Shown here one piece after another: positions 1 to 7,068 of a stretch of 11,642 nucleotides of DNA (the first letter of the stretch is position 1; every line of letters begins with the position of its first letter). The notes under the pieces are model-generated. The model ran no database searches. It saw only the letters and a program-made list of their open reading frames with translations, and was not told the origin of the DNA. Origin of the DNA: Oscillospiraceae bacterium (lineage in GTDB: Bacteria; Bacillota; Clostridia; Oscillospirales; Oscillospiraceae). The stretch is taken from assembly GCA_016292445.1 (NCBI GenBank), contig JAEDIN010000037.1, forward strand, positions 1-11,642, read 5' to 3'. Both the position numbers and the translations under genes were made by a program.

Positions 1-2
1 AT

Positions 3-329
3 TGCCTCAGCAACCTGACCGACAACAATGTCGTCGGTGTCCTCTCCTCCGTTCTCGAAAAGACCAATGCCGCCGGCATCCCTGTTTACGGCAGCGAAAT
101 CGAGCAGGTCAAAAAGGGCTGCGTAGCTTCCGCGGGTATAGACTATGTCGAACTCGGCAAGATGACCGGCGCAATGGCTGCAAAGGTTCTCAAGGGTGAG
201 GCAACGGCAGATTCCATGCCTTATGAGTCTGTAACCGATTTCGCCTACTATGTAAATTCCGACGCACTCAAGGAAATGGGTCTGACTCTTCCCTCCTCCA
301 TCGCTGATACCGCAATTGAGGCAAACTGA
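3..329 (+). CDS. ABC transporter substrate-binding protein, C-terminal part (partial)
   Basis: The frame is open from the left edge of the window to a TGA at 327-329, giving about 108 C-terminal residues; the N-terminus with any lipoprotein signal lies outside. Readable features are the TDNNVV segment, the VYGSEIEQVKKGC stretch, the GIDYVELGKMTGAMAAKVLKGE helix and a closing block ending in ALKEMGLTLPSS. This pattern matches the periplasmic-binding fold of the ABC_sub_bind (PF04392) family, which includes TrpX-type proteins. In Gram-positive cells such proteins are membrane-anchored and capture a small ligand for the permease. It sits 18 bases upstream of the permease gene, so the three genes form one operon. 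The ligand (tryptophan or another aromatic or small organic compound) cannot be told from this fragment. Confidence 0.88.
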   Translation, partial: CLSNLTDNNVVGVLSSVLEKTNAAGIPVYGSEIEQVKKGCVASAGIDYVELGKMTGAMAAKVLKGEATADSMPYESVTDFAYYVNSDALKEMGLTLPSSIADTAIEAN

Positions 330-347
330 TTTCGGAGTAGATTTAAG

Positions 348-1232
348 ATGCTTGACATGATTATCGGCACGGTGACGCAGGGCCTAATATACGCCCTGCT
401 GTCATACGGTATTTATATCACATACAAAATACTCGACTTCCCCGACCTGACCGTTGACGGCTCGTTCCCGCTCGGTGCGGCAGTTACTGCGGTTCTGCTC
501 ATCAAGGGCTATAACCCGTATCTTACACTGCTGTTTGCCATGGCGGCAGGTGCGCTTGCAGGTCTTGCAACCGGACTTATCCATGTAAGGCTAAAGGTCA
601 GAGATCTGCTTGCGGGTATAATCACCATGACCGCACTTTTTTCGATTAATCTGCAGATAGGCGGCTCAAACCTGTCGATTGAGCGTGCAATAGACACCAT
701 TTTCACCGCAAAGCCCACCATGCTTCTCTTTGGCTCGGTGTCACTGATGTACCGCAAGCTCATCGTTGCGTTTATTATTGCTTTGATTTTTAAGCTGCTG
801 CTTGACGCTTATCTCAAAACCAAAAGCGGTATGCTGCTGCGCGCTGTCGGCGATAATTCCGCACTCGTTACGAGTCTGGCTAAGGATAACGGCCGCGTTA
901 AGATTCTCGGTCTTGTGCTGGCAAACGCCCTTGTGGCACTTGCCGGTGCGATAGTCTGCCAGGAGCAGCGCAGCTTCTCGGCAACCATGGGAACAGGTCA
1001 AATGGTATTTGGTCTTGCAACGGTTATCATCGGAACAACGCTGTTCAGGAGGCTCGATTTTGTCAAGGGTACTACTGCCGTGGTCATAGGAAGCATACTG
1101 TACAAGGCTTGTATTCAGATCGCAATTATCGCCGGTCTGCCTGCAAACCTCCTTAAACTCATTACGGCGGTGCTGTTCCTTGTAATTCTGGTCGTGGGCG
1201 GCATGAAAGGAAAGGTGACGCAAGGTGCTTGA
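348..1232 (+). CDS. ABC transporter permease (TrpY-like, branched-chain/sugar permease superfamily)
   Basis: A 294-residue, very hydrophobic protein with about eight or nine likely membrane segments, beginning with the TQGLIYALLSYGIYITYKIL helix near residues 10-30. The motif DFPDLTVDGSFPLGAAV (about residues 30-46) is characteristic of permeases paired with ABC_sub_bind proteins (BPD_transp_2 superfamily, PF02653). A conserved cytoplasmic loop near residues 165-200 (LRAVGDN, then KILGLVLANALVALAGA) probably contacts the ATPase. The start chosen is ATG 348 with GGAG about ten bases upstream; a second in-frame ATG lies at 357. It would form the membrane channel of the importer encoded with the substrate-binding protein before it and the ATPase after it, whose start codon overlaps its 3' end by 8 bases. 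Confidence 0.92.
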   Translation: MLDMIIGTVTQGLIYALLSYGIYITYKILDFPDLTVDGSFPLGAAVTAVLLIKGYNPYLTLLFAMAAGALAGLATGLIHVRLKVRDLLAGIITMTALFSINLQIGGSNLSIERAIDTIFTAKPTMLLFGSVSLMYRKLIVAFIIALIFKLLLDAYLKTKSGMLLRAVGDNSALVTSLAKDNGRVKILGLVLANALVALAGAIVCQEQRSFSATMGTGQMVFGLATVIIGTTLFRRLDFVKGTTAVVIGSILYKACIQIAIIAGLPANLLKLITAVLFLVILVVGGMKGKVTQGA

Positions 1233-1998
1233 GCTTAAGAACATCACAAAAACATACAATCCCGGCACGGTCACCGAAATGTGCCTGTTCAAGGATTTTA
1301 ATTTAAAGGTTCGTGACGGAGAGTTTGTCTCCGTCGTCGGCAGCAACGGCAGCGGCAAAACTTCCATGCTTAACATCATCTGCGGAACGATACCCATTGA
1401 CAGCGGCGACTGCCTCATAGGCGGCGAGAGCATTAACGAGCAGAAGGATTTTGTTCGATATAAGAAGATAGGCAGAGTTTATCAGAACCCGTCCATGGGC
1501 ACCTGCCCGAATATGACCATTCTTGAAAACCTGTCTCTTGCAGACAACAAGGGCAAGCATTTCGGACTCGGCAAGGGCGTTTCAAAAAAACGAATCGAAG
1601 ATTACAAGGAAATGCTTTCCGCCCTCGGTCTCGGACTTGAGGATAAGCTAAATGTGAAGATGGGCTCGCTTTCGGGCGGTCAGCGTCAGGCGGTCGCGCT
1701 TCTTATGGCGACTATGACGCCGCTGGATTTCCTCATCCTCGACGAACACACCGCGGCGCTCGACCCCCACACTGCCGATATTATTATGGAGCTTACCGAC
1801 AAAATCGTGCGTGAAAAGAAGCTCACCGCAATAATGGTCACGCACAATCTGCGCTATGCGGTCGAATACGGCTCGAGACTCGTCATGATGGACAAAGGCC
1901 ACATCGTGCTCGATGTTGACGGCGTAAAAAAGCACGAAACAAAGGTCGATGACATTCTCGATCTGTTCACCAGTATTTCAATAGAGTGCGGTAACTGA
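1225..1998 (+). CDS. ABC transporter ATP-binding protein (TrpZ-like)
   Basis: A 257-residue ABC ATPase with all catalytic motifs in place: Walker A GSNGSGKT (39-46), Q-loop Gln87, signature LSGGQ (149-153), Walker B FLILDE (169-174) with the catalytic Glu174, and the switch His207 (TH). It would hydrolyse ATP on the cytoplasmic face to power uptake. The start is GTG 1225, which overlaps the permease stop (TGA 1230-1232) by 8 bases and indicates translational coupling; an AAGG lies directly upstream. Length and motif spacing are normal for the family. No convincing terminator was seen between its stop and the spoIIID promoter region, so some read-through into spoIIID is possible. Confidence 0.94.
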   Translation: MLELKNITKTYNPGTVTEMCLFKDFNLKVRDGEFVSVVGSNGSGKTSMLNIICGTIPIDSGDCLIGGESINEQKDFVRYKKIGRVYQNPSMGTCPNMTILENLSLADNKGKHFGLGKGVSKKRIEDYKEMLSALGLGLEDKLNVKMGSLSGGQRQAVALLMATMTPLDFLILDEHTAALDPHTADIIMELTDKIVREKKLTAIMVTHNLRYAVEYGSRLVMMDKGHIVLDVDGVKKHETKVDDILDLFTSISIECGN

Positions 1999-2016
1999 GG
2001 CTCTCCCCGCTTACTT

Positions 2017-2045
2017 TCATATATTCCCCGGAATGCACATATACA
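2017..2045 (+). promoter_or_regulatory. Putative sigma-E promoter of spoIIID
   Basis: TCATATA (2017-2023), a 14-base spacer and CATATACA (2038-2045) match the sigma-E consensus (KMATATT, then CATACAHT) at 6 of 7 and 6 of 8 positions. In Bacillus subtilis spoIIID is transcribed by sigma-E in the mother cell, so this is the expected regulator. The -10 element overlaps an inverted repeat CACATA-N9-TATGTG (2036-2056). The assignment rests on reading the consensus by eye. Confidence 0.45.
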
Positions 2046-2076
2046 TTGAGTATGTGAGCCAAGGGGAGTGGTGTAT

Positions 2077-2325
2077 GTGCATACAAATATCGAGGAACGC
2101 GCCTGCGATCTGGCGGTGTACATTATTGAAAACAAAGCTACCGTCCGAGCAGCGGCAAAGCAGTTCGGGATCTCCAAAAGCACCGTACACAAGGATCTCA
2201 CAGAGAGACTCAAAACAGTAAATCCCGCGCTTTATCATCAGGTGAGGGAGCTGCTTGATATCAACAAGGCCGAACGGCACATCCGCGGCGGCATGGCAAC
2301 AAGAAGAAAATATAAAGGCAAATAG
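2077..2325 (+). CDS. spoIIID: Stage III sporulation transcriptional regulator SpoIIID
   Basis: A small mother-cell DNA-binding protein that switches genes on and off after engulfment in endospore formers. With the chosen start it has 82 residues, close to known SpoIIID. The helix-turn-helix is unmistakable: TVRAAAKQFGISKSTVHKDL followed by TERL, then a C-terminal basic segment RHIRGGMATRRKYKGK that in B. subtilis SpoIIID adds a second DNA contact. GTG 2077 was preferred over GTG 2068 or 2071 because it gives an N-terminus (HTNIEERA) aligning with the B. subtilis start and lies eight bases after a strong AAGGGGAG. The stop overlaps the first base of its terminator. It sits between an ABC importer operon and a convergent SOD-like gene and is probably transcribed alone. 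Confidence 0.96.
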   Translation: MHTNIEERACDLAVYIIENKATVRAAAKQFGISKSTVHKDLTERLKTVNPALYHQVRELLDINKAERHIRGGMATRRKYKGK

Positions 2326-2348
2326 GCAGGACATATGTCCTGCCTTTT
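2325..2348 (+). terminator. Rho-independent terminator of spoIIID
   Basis: A perfect 20-base palindrome GGCAGGACATATGTCCTGCC is followed by TTTT. It fills the whole gap between the spoIIID stop and the stop of the convergent SOD-like gene (2349). On the minus strand it is followed by few T residues, so it acts mainly for the + strand but may also block read-through from the other side. Confidence 0.85.
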
Positions 2349-2837
2349 CTATGCCAGTCTTTCAATTGCTCCGCAGGCGATTTTGCTGCCGGAGTTTCCC
2401 GACGGCTGAGTGGTGAAATCGTCGGGAGCTGAATGGATTACGACTGTCTTGCCGATTATCTCATCCACTGTAATTCTGTCGGTCAAAAAAGCAAGCCACG
2501 CTCTGCCGGAGTTCCCGAACAGCGGCGGCATATCTCCGGCATGGCACGGATGCGGACAGCCCTCCGGAGCATAGTGACCTCCGGTATTAGCCAACGGTTC
2601 ATTTTTCGTGCCGGCACAGCTTTCGCCTTCGTGAATGTGAAAAGCGAACACCTTGCAGCCGCATTTGCCGTCACCCATCGGCAGACCGTTTATATCCGCC
2701 GCTACAACGACACCCTGACTGAGCTGATAGAAATTGACCTCGCCACGTATTTTCGGATAATCGGGACTGCCTTGAATTTTTGCTTTTGCAAAAGGAAAAT
2801 TTGAAAGAAGTACATCCGTAAGCAGGCTTATTGTCAT
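2349..2837 (-). CDS. Cu/Zn superoxide dismutase family protein (SodC-like), no signal peptide
   Basis: A 162-residue protein with the Cu/Zn SOD pattern. In the numbering from this start, FHIHEG supplies His67 and His69, GGHYAP gives the bridging His88, a short loop has His96, HAGD gives His99 and Asp102, and VVIHSAPDDF gives His135. Two cysteines (ESCAG and KIACGAI) are placed for the conserved intrasubunit disulfide. The reaction would be dismutation of superoxide. There is no hydrophobic signal sequence or lipobox, unlike most bacterial SodC, so the protein is probably cytosolic or spore-associated. The zinc loop is shorter than in the eukaryotic enzyme. ATG 2837 is preferred to ATG 2843 because GGGAGGG (2844-2850) abuts the latter but lies six bases from 2837. 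It is transcribed away from spoVAD. Confidence 0.88.
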   Translation of the reverse strand: MTISLLTDVLLSNFPFAKAKIQGSPDYPKIRGEVNFYQLSQGVVVAADINGLPMGDGKCGCKVFAFHIHEGESCAGTKNEPLANTGGHYAPEGCPHPCHAGDMPPLFGNSGRAWLAFLTDRITVDEIIGKTVVIHSAPDDFTTQPSGNSGSKIACGAIERLA

Positions 2838-2883
2838 TGTCATCCCTCCCGAAAAACATTTTATGAGCGAATTTCAATATCGT

Positions 2884-2912
2884 GTATGTTTTGATTTTAC
2901 GGGGACAAACTA
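2884..2912 (+). promoter_or_regulatory. Possible sigma-G/sigma-F type promoter of spoVAD-spoVAE
   Basis: GTATG (2884-2888) fits the forespore -35 consensus GHATR. It is followed after 17 bases by CAAACTA (2906-2912), resembling the sigma-G -10 CATNHTA with one mismatch. The spoVA operon is under sigma-G in B. subtilis. The weakness is that transcription would begin almost on top of the ribosome binding site (AGGTGA, 2918-2923), so the true promoter may lie further upstream. Confidence 0.3.
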
Positions 2913-2928
2913 TGATCAGGTGATGTCA

Positions 2929-3942
2929 ATGACAAAAAAAATCGGAAAGCAGACTCTAAAGCTTCAATATCCCCCGACGATTGCAGCTACTGCCGCCGTT
3001 GTCGGTCAAAAAGAGGGGCAAGGTCCGCTCAAGCGATATTTTGATTACATTTCGGACGATTCATACTTCGGCGAAAAGACTTGGGAAAAAGCAGAAAGCA
3101 CCATGCTCAAGCAATGCTTTACCCTGTGTTGCAGCAAGGGCAAGGTATCACCGGAGGAGCTTGACTTTGTTTTTTCCGGTGACCTTTTAAATCAGTGCGT
3201 TGGCTCGGCATTTGCAATGAAGGACACGAATGTTCCGTACTTCGGGCTTTACGGTGCTTGCTCAACGATGGGCGAGTCGCTCACGCTCGCTGCAATGACA
3301 ATAGACGGCGGCTTTGCGGGAACGGTCTGCGCTCTTACAAGCTCGCACTTTTGCTCATCGGAAAGGCAGTACCGTTTCCCCCTTGAATACGGCGGTCAGC
3401 GCACCCCTACGGCACAGTGGACGGTGACCGGCTCGGGTGCTGCGATTCTCAAAAGTAACGGCAACGGTCCGTTCATAACCCATGTAACGCCGGGTAAAAT
3501 TGTTGACGCAGGAATTAAAGACGCTAACAATATGGGCAGCGCAATGGCACCGTCGGCATACGAAACCCTAAAGGCGCATTTTGAGGACACGGGAAGATCT
3601 CCCGATTATTACGACCTTATCGTTACGGGAGATCTCGGTGTTTTGGGCCACGACACACTCGAGGACCTGTTCCGGCATGACGGCATGACTTTGGGCAAAA
3701 GCTACAATGACTGCGGCATACTGATTTTTGACATTCAGAAGCAGGATGTTCACGCAGGCGGCTCCGGCTGCGGCTGCTCTGCGTCGGTATTCGCCTCGTA
3801 TATCATGCAGGGCTTTGCGGAAAACCGCTGGAGCAAGGTGCTTTTCGCACCGACCGGTGCGCTCATGTCCCCCACCAGCTCCCAGCAGGGCGACAGTATT
3901 CCGGGCATATGCCATGCAATAGCAATTGAAAAAACACTGTAA
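2929..3942 (+). CDS. spoVAD: Stage V sporulation protein AD
   Basis: SpoVAD is a thiolase-fold protein of the spore inner membrane that binds dipicolinic acid and takes part in its uptake into the forespore and release at germination. The sequence opens with the family hallmark TKKIGKQTLKLQYPPTI and AAVVGQKEGQGPL. Other landmarks are the GLYGACSTMGES segment at the thiolase active-site position (Cys111), ERQYRFPLEYG, TPTAQWTVTGSGA, and a C-terminal SGCGCSA and PTGALMSPTSSQQG. ATG 2929 gives 337 residues, matching B. subtilis SpoVAD, with AGGTGA five bases upstream; the longer frame from 2863 adds 22 residues without homologous character. spoVAE follows 12 bases downstream. spoVAC is missing from the usual upstream place. 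Confidence 0.96.
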   Translation: MTKKIGKQTLKLQYPPTIAATAAVVGQKEGQGPLKRYFDYISDDSYFGEKTWEKAESTMLKQCFTLCCSKGKVSPEELDFVFSGDLLNQCVGSAFAMKDTNVPYFGLYGACSTMGESLTLAAMTIDGGFAGTVCALTSSHFCSSERQYRFPLEYGGQRTPTAQWTVTGSGAAILKSNGNGPFITHVTPGKIVDAGIKDANNMGSAMAPSAYETLKAHFEDTGRSPDYYDLIVTGDLGVLGHDTLEDLFRHDGMTLGKSYNDCGILIFDIQKQDVHAGGSGCGCSASVFASYIMQGFAENRWSKVLFAPTGALMSPTSSQQGDSIPGICHAIAIEKTL

Positions 3943-3954
3943 GTGAGTGATTAA

Positions 3955-4323
3955 ATGGATACTTTTGTTGTATATCTAAAGGTCTTTGCCGTAGGCGGAA
4001 TTTTGTGTGCTATAGGTCAGCTTTTGATCGACAAAACTAAGCTCACTCCGGCAAGGATTCTGACGGCTTATGTTGTCGCCGGAGTTATCCTCGGCGCGGT
4101 TGGCTTATATCAGCCGCTTGCCGATTGGGCAGGTGCCGGAGCGATCGTTCCGCTGACCGGCTTCGGCAACGCTCTTGCCAAGGGTGTAAAGCAGGCGGTC
4201 GAAAAGGACGGTCTGTTGGGAGTGTTTACCGGTGGCTTCACTGCCTCGGCAGCAGGCATCTGCGCGGCGGTATTTTTCGGAATTATCGTTGCGCTTCTGT
4301 TTAAGCCAAAAGAGAAAAAATAA
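3955..4323 (+). CDS. spoVAE: Stage V sporulation protein AE (SpoVAE/SpoVAEb)
   Basis: A 122-residue membrane protein with about four hydrophobic segments (near residues 5-24, 37-54, 60-78 and 92-116) and a short lysine-rich tail. The sequence FAVGGILCAIGQLLIDKTKL near the start and the TGFGNALAKGVK and GVFTGGFTASAAGICAA blocks are typical of SpoVAE. It is part of the SpoVA channel in the spore inner membrane that moves Ca-dipicolinate. It starts 12 bases after the spoVAD stop with a weak purine stretch (AAGTGAG) upstream, consistent with a two-gene operon. Length is normal for the short SpoVAEb form. Confidence 0.95.
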   Translation: MDTFVVYLKVFAVGGILCAIGQLLIDKTKLTPARILTAYVVAGVILGAVGLYQPLADWAGAGAIVPLTGFGNALAKGVKQAVEKDGLLGVFTGGFTASAAGICAAVFFGIIVALLFKPKEKK

Positions 4324-4360
4324 AAAACAGCTTATCGGAAAAACCGATAAGCTGTTTTTA
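4322..4360. terminator. Bidirectional rho-independent terminator between spoVAE and the vor operon
   Basis: A perfect 11-bp stem (CAGCTTATCGG at 4328-4338 with CCGATAAGCTG at 4344-4354) encloses an A5 loop. It is flanked by A6 on the left and T5 on the right, so it has a U-tract in either direction. It separates the convergent spoVAE and gamma-subunit genes and probably serves both. Confidence 0.93.
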
Positions 4361-4371
4361 GTTATCTTAGA

Positions 4372-4914
4372 TTACTGCTGTGCAGCAGCGGCCTTACCGG
4401 CCTCAAGTGCCTTCATGTTGCCGGGCAGGAACTTTGCCTTGCGCTCGCCGAGCTCGATGCGGATTGCTTCGCTCATGAGTTCGTCGCTGACAACAGGTGC
4501 CTTCTGAAGCATTGCGCCCAGGATCGCAACATTTGCGCCCTTGGGGTTGCCGACTTCTTCAGCAATGCGAGTTGCGTCGCAGTAAACGACCTGAATGTCG
4601 TCACGCTCTGCCTTGCGGTCGATGAGGGAGCTGTTGATAACGAGGGTGCCGCCGGGCTTAACATGAGACTCGAACTTGTCCAGAGAAGGACGGTTCATGG
4701 CGACAACAACATCAGCCATGTCAACCAGAGGAGAAGCAACGGGATCGTCGTTAACGATGACGGAGCAGTTTGCGGTACCGCCACGCATCTCGGGGCCGTA
4801 GGAAGGCAGCCAGGAAACATGCTTGCCGTCGAGCATGCATGCCATAGCCAGGAACTTACCGATCAGGAGCATGCCCTGACCGCCGAAGCCTGCGAATATA
4901 AACTCTTTTTTCAT
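4372..4914 (-). CDS. 2-oxoacid:ferredoxin oxidoreductase, gamma subunit (VorC/PorG/KorC type)
   Basis: A 180-residue catalytic gamma domain (POR family, PF01558). Characteristic motifs are GFGGQGMLLIG (residues 9-19), WLPSYGPEMRGGTANCSV (about 35-52) and GGTLVINSSLI (about 87-97). It is one of the four subunits that oxidatively decarboxylate 2-oxoacids to acyl-CoA with ferredoxin as acceptor in the cytoplasm. The ATG is separated from the beta-subunit stop by a single base, so translation is coupled. It is the last gene of the minus-strand operon and ends at the bidirectional hairpin. The C-terminus is alanine-rich (AGKAAAAQQ). Substrate (branched-chain 2-oxoacid versus 2-oxoglutarate) cannot be decided from this subunit. 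Confidence 0.93.
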   Translation of the reverse strand: MKKEFIFAGFGGQGMLLIGKFLAMACMLDGKHVSWLPSYGPEMRGGTANCSVIVNDDPVASPLVDMADVVVAMNRPSLDKFESHVKPGGTLVINSSLIDRKAERDDIQVVYCDATRIAEEVGNPKGANVAILGAMLQKAPVVSDELMSEAIRIELGERKAKFLPGNMKALEAGKAAAAQQ

Positions 4915-4915
4915 A

Positions 4916-5677
4916 TTATTCGGCCTCCTTGTCTTTCTTTACGCCGAGAGGATAGTAAGGAATCATGTTCTCTTCAAGCCACTTCATTGCCTCAACGGGA
5001 GACAGACCCCAGTTGGTCGGGCAGGTGGAAAGAACCTCGATCAGGGTGAAGCCCTTGCCCTGCATCTGATAGGTGAAGGCCTTCTTGATAGCTCTCTTGG
5101 TCTTGTTGATGTTCATGTTGTTGTTGACTGCGCAACGCTCGATGTAGTAGGTGCCGGGGATGGTAGAGAGCATCTCTGCGATACGGATAGGAGCACCGCA
5201 CCATGCTTCGTCACGACCCTTGGGAGAAGTGGTGGTCTTCTGACCTACGAGAGTGGTAGGAGCCATCTGGCCGCCGGTCATGCCGTAAATTGCGTTGTTA
5301 ACAAAGATAGTGGTGAACTTCTCTGCACGGTGTGCAGCATGAACGATCTCAGCGGTACCGATGGAAGCGAGGTCGCCGTCGCCCTGGTAGGTGAATACGA
5401 GGGTGTCCTTGCCGACGACGCGCTTTGCGCCGGTTGCGCATGCGGGTGCACGGCCGTGAGCGGCTTCGTACATATCGCAGTTAAAGTAATCATATGCAAA
5501 TACGGAGCAGCCAACAGGTGCTACGCCGATGACCTTACCTTCTTCGATAACGCCTTCCTTGATGAGCTCATCAATGGACTCTGCTACCAGACGGTGAATA
5601 ATGCCGTGGTTGCAGCCGGGGCAGTAGTGGAAAGTCTTGTCGGTAAGGAGTTTGGTTTTCTCAAATACTACGGACAT
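4916..5677 (-). CDS. 2-oxoacid:ferredoxin oxidoreductase, beta subunit (thiamine diphosphate-binding; VorA type)
   Basis: A 253-residue TPP-binding subunit. Visible motifs are YCPGCNHGIIHRL (18-30), HGRAPACATGAK (74-85), the TPP/Mg signature GDGD at 99-102 with Asn127-Asn128 about 26 residues later, and YGMTGGQMAPTT (131-142). It carries the cofactor that attacks the 2-oxoacid carbonyl and works as a pair with the alpha subunit. The start lies one base after the alpha-subunit stop, with GGAGGG about ten bases upstream inside the alpha gene. The length is typical of stand-alone beta subunits of Vor/Kor enzymes and lacks the extra iron-sulphur segment of some PorB proteins. Confidence 0.93.
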   Translation of the reverse strand: MSVVFEKTKLLTDKTFHYCPGCNHGIIHRLVAESIDELIKEGVIEEGKVIGVAPVGCSVFAYDYFNCDMYEAAHGRAPACATGAKRVVGKDTLVFTYQGDGDLASIGTAEIVHAAHRAEKFTTIFVNNAIYGMTGGQMAPTTLVGQKTTTSPKGRDEAWCGAPIRIAEMLSTIPGTYYIERCAVNNNMNINKTKRAIKKAFTYQMQGKGFTLIEVLSTCPTNWGLSPVEAMKWLEENMIPYYPLGVKKDKEAE

Positions 5678-5678
5678 T

Positions 5679-6764
5679 TTACATACCCTCCTTCATGCTC
5701 TTGATCTTTGCGACGATCTCGTCGGTGGTGGGCATCTGGCTGCCCAAGTGACCGAAGAAATCAATGGGCTTTGCGCCGTTAATTGCGATCTTAACATCTT
5801 CGAGCATCTGGCCTTCGTTCAGCTCAACATCGAGAACTGCCTTGACGCTTTCTGCGCAAGCTGCCTTCTTGACTGCCTCATACGGGAAGGGCCATACGGT
5901 GATCGGGCGAACCAGACCGACCTTGATGCCTTCTTCTCTGAGCTGGTCGATAGCGGACTTTGCGATACGGGCAACAGTGCCAAACGCAGTGATGATAAAC
6001 TCTGCGTCCTCGCACTTGTACTCTTCCCACATCTGCTCGTTTGCCTTTACCTCTGCGTACATCTTCTGAAGATCATCATTATGTACGGACAGGGACTCTG
6101 TGTCGATGTAAATGGAGTTGATAACGCCGCGCTTTGCAGGATCGTCGCCGGGCTTCCAGCCGGTGCAAGCCCAAGGCTTCTTCTCGGGGTCGATCTTGAA
6201 ATCAACGAAATCGGGCATTTCAACAGGCTCCATCATCTGAGCGATGATGCCGTCTGCAATGAACAGTACGGGGATGCGGTACTGCTCTGCCTTGTCGTAT
6301 GCGAACATCATGATGTCAACTGCTTCCTGCACGGAGGAGGGAGCGTAGGTCAGCAGGTGGTAGTCACCGTTGCCGCCGCCCTTAACTGCCTGGAAGTAGT
6401 CGCCCTGGGATGCCTGAATGTTGCCGAGGCCGGGGCCGCCGCGCATAACATTGAGAATGACACAGGGAAGCATTGCACCTGCACAGTAGGAGATACCCTC
6501 CTGCTTCAGGGAGATGCCGGGGCTGGAGGAAGAAGTGATTGCACGGGCACCGGTACCGGCTGCGCCGTAAATCATGTTGATAGCTGCGACTTCGGACTCT
6601 GCCTGCAGGAAGCAGCCGTTAACTTCGGGATCGAACATACGAGCAGACATGTACTCGGGGATCTCAGTCTGCGGGGTGATGGGATAGCCGAAGAAATAAC
6701 GAGCGCCGGCTCTGATGGCGGCCTCTGCGATAGCTTCGCTACCCTTCATAAGCTGTTTTGCCAT
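5679..6764 (-). CDS. vorB: 2-oxoacid:ferredoxin oxidoreductase, alpha subunit (VorB type)
   Basis: A 361-residue subunit combining the PFOR pyrimidine-binding domain and domain II. Motifs in order: GNEAI-like KGSEAIAEAAIRAG (7-20), GYPITPQTEIPEYM (26-39), LQAESEVAAINMIYGA (53-68), SSSSPGISLKQEGISYC and RGGPGLGNIQASQGDYF. The C-terminal part has the Rossmann-like domain (FIITAFGTVARIAKSAI, then KVGLVRPITVWPFP). The overall pattern is that of 3-methyl-2-oxobutanoate dehydrogenase VorB, suggesting branched-chain 2-oxoacid oxidation, though 2-oxoglutarate (KorA) cannot be excluded. AGGAGG (6775-6780) lies ten bases before the ATG and overlaps the ferredoxin-subunit stop region. The preceding ferredoxin gene ends 15 bases upstream. 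Confidence 0.94.
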   Translation of the reverse strand: MAKQLMKGSEAIAEAAIRAGARYFFGYPITPQTEIPEYMSARMFDPEVNGCFLQAESEVAAINMIYGAAGTGARAITSSSSPGISLKQEGISYCAGAMLPCVILNVMRGGPGLGNIQASQGDYFQAVKGGGNGDYHLLTYAPSSVQEAVDIMMFAYDKAEQYRIPVLFIADGIIAQMMEPVEMPDFVDFKIDPEKKPWACTGWKPGDDPAKRGVINSIYIDTESLSVHNDDLQKMYAEVKANEQMWEEYKCEDAEFIITAFGTVARIAKSAIDQLREEGIKVGLVRPITVWPFPYEAVKKAACAESVKAVLDVELNEGQMLEDVKIAINGAKPIDFFGHLGSQMPTTDEIVAKIKSMKEGM

Positions 6765-6779
6765 TTTCTATTTTCCTCC

Positions 6780-6989
6780 TTAATCCTTCTCGATGCGGAT
6801 TACCACGTCGGGGCAAGTGCGTGCGCAGGATGCGCAGCCGATGCACTCTTCAGGTTTTACAACCTCTGCCGGGTGATAGCCTTTTGCGTTGATTTTTGCC
6901 TTGGAAAGTTCAATGCAACCCTTGGGGCAAGCTCTTGCACAGAGACCGCAGCCCTTGCACAGGTCCTCATTGATGGTTACCTTTACCAT
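6780..6989 (-). CDS. 2x[4Fe-4S] ferredoxin, delta subunit of 2-oxoacid oxidoreductase
   Basis: A 69-residue ferredoxin with two complete cluster motifs: Cys11-x2-Cys14-x2-Cys17-x3-Cys21-Pro and Cys49-x2-Cys52-x2-Cys55-x3-Cys59-Pro; Cys25 is additional. It would carry electrons from the TPP site of the alpha-beta pair to soluble ferredoxin. The start is ATG 6989 with AGAGGT upstream. The upstream gap of 79 bases contains a small GC hairpin followed by four T residues (CCGC/GCGG, 7042-7054) and an 11-base duplication (TTTTGCTACCT on the + strand at 6989-6999 and 7022-7032), which repeats the ribosome binding site about 33 bases upstream. Confidence 0.94.
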   Translation of the reverse strand: MVKVTINEDLCKGCGLCARACPKGCIELSKAKINAKGYHPAEVVKPEECIGCASCARTCPDVVIRIEKD

Positions 6990-7068
6990 TTTGCTACCTC
7001 TTTTCTTTATTTTGCTTTTATTTTTGCTACCTATATTAAAACCGCATAAAGCGGGGTCGCGCTAAAAA

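Noticed and set aside
2863..2928. Longer N-terminus for SpoVAD starting at ATG 2863
   Set aside because: The extra 22 residues have no SpoVAD character; ATG 2929 has AGGTGA at good spacing and gives the family length of 337.
5637..7049. 470-codon open frame on the + strand opposite the vor operon
   Set aside because: The minus strand carries clear, well-spaced VorB, VorA and ferredoxin sequences with ribosome binding sites. The + strand translation is Cys/Ala/Leu-rich with no motif and is an antisense shadow of biased codons.
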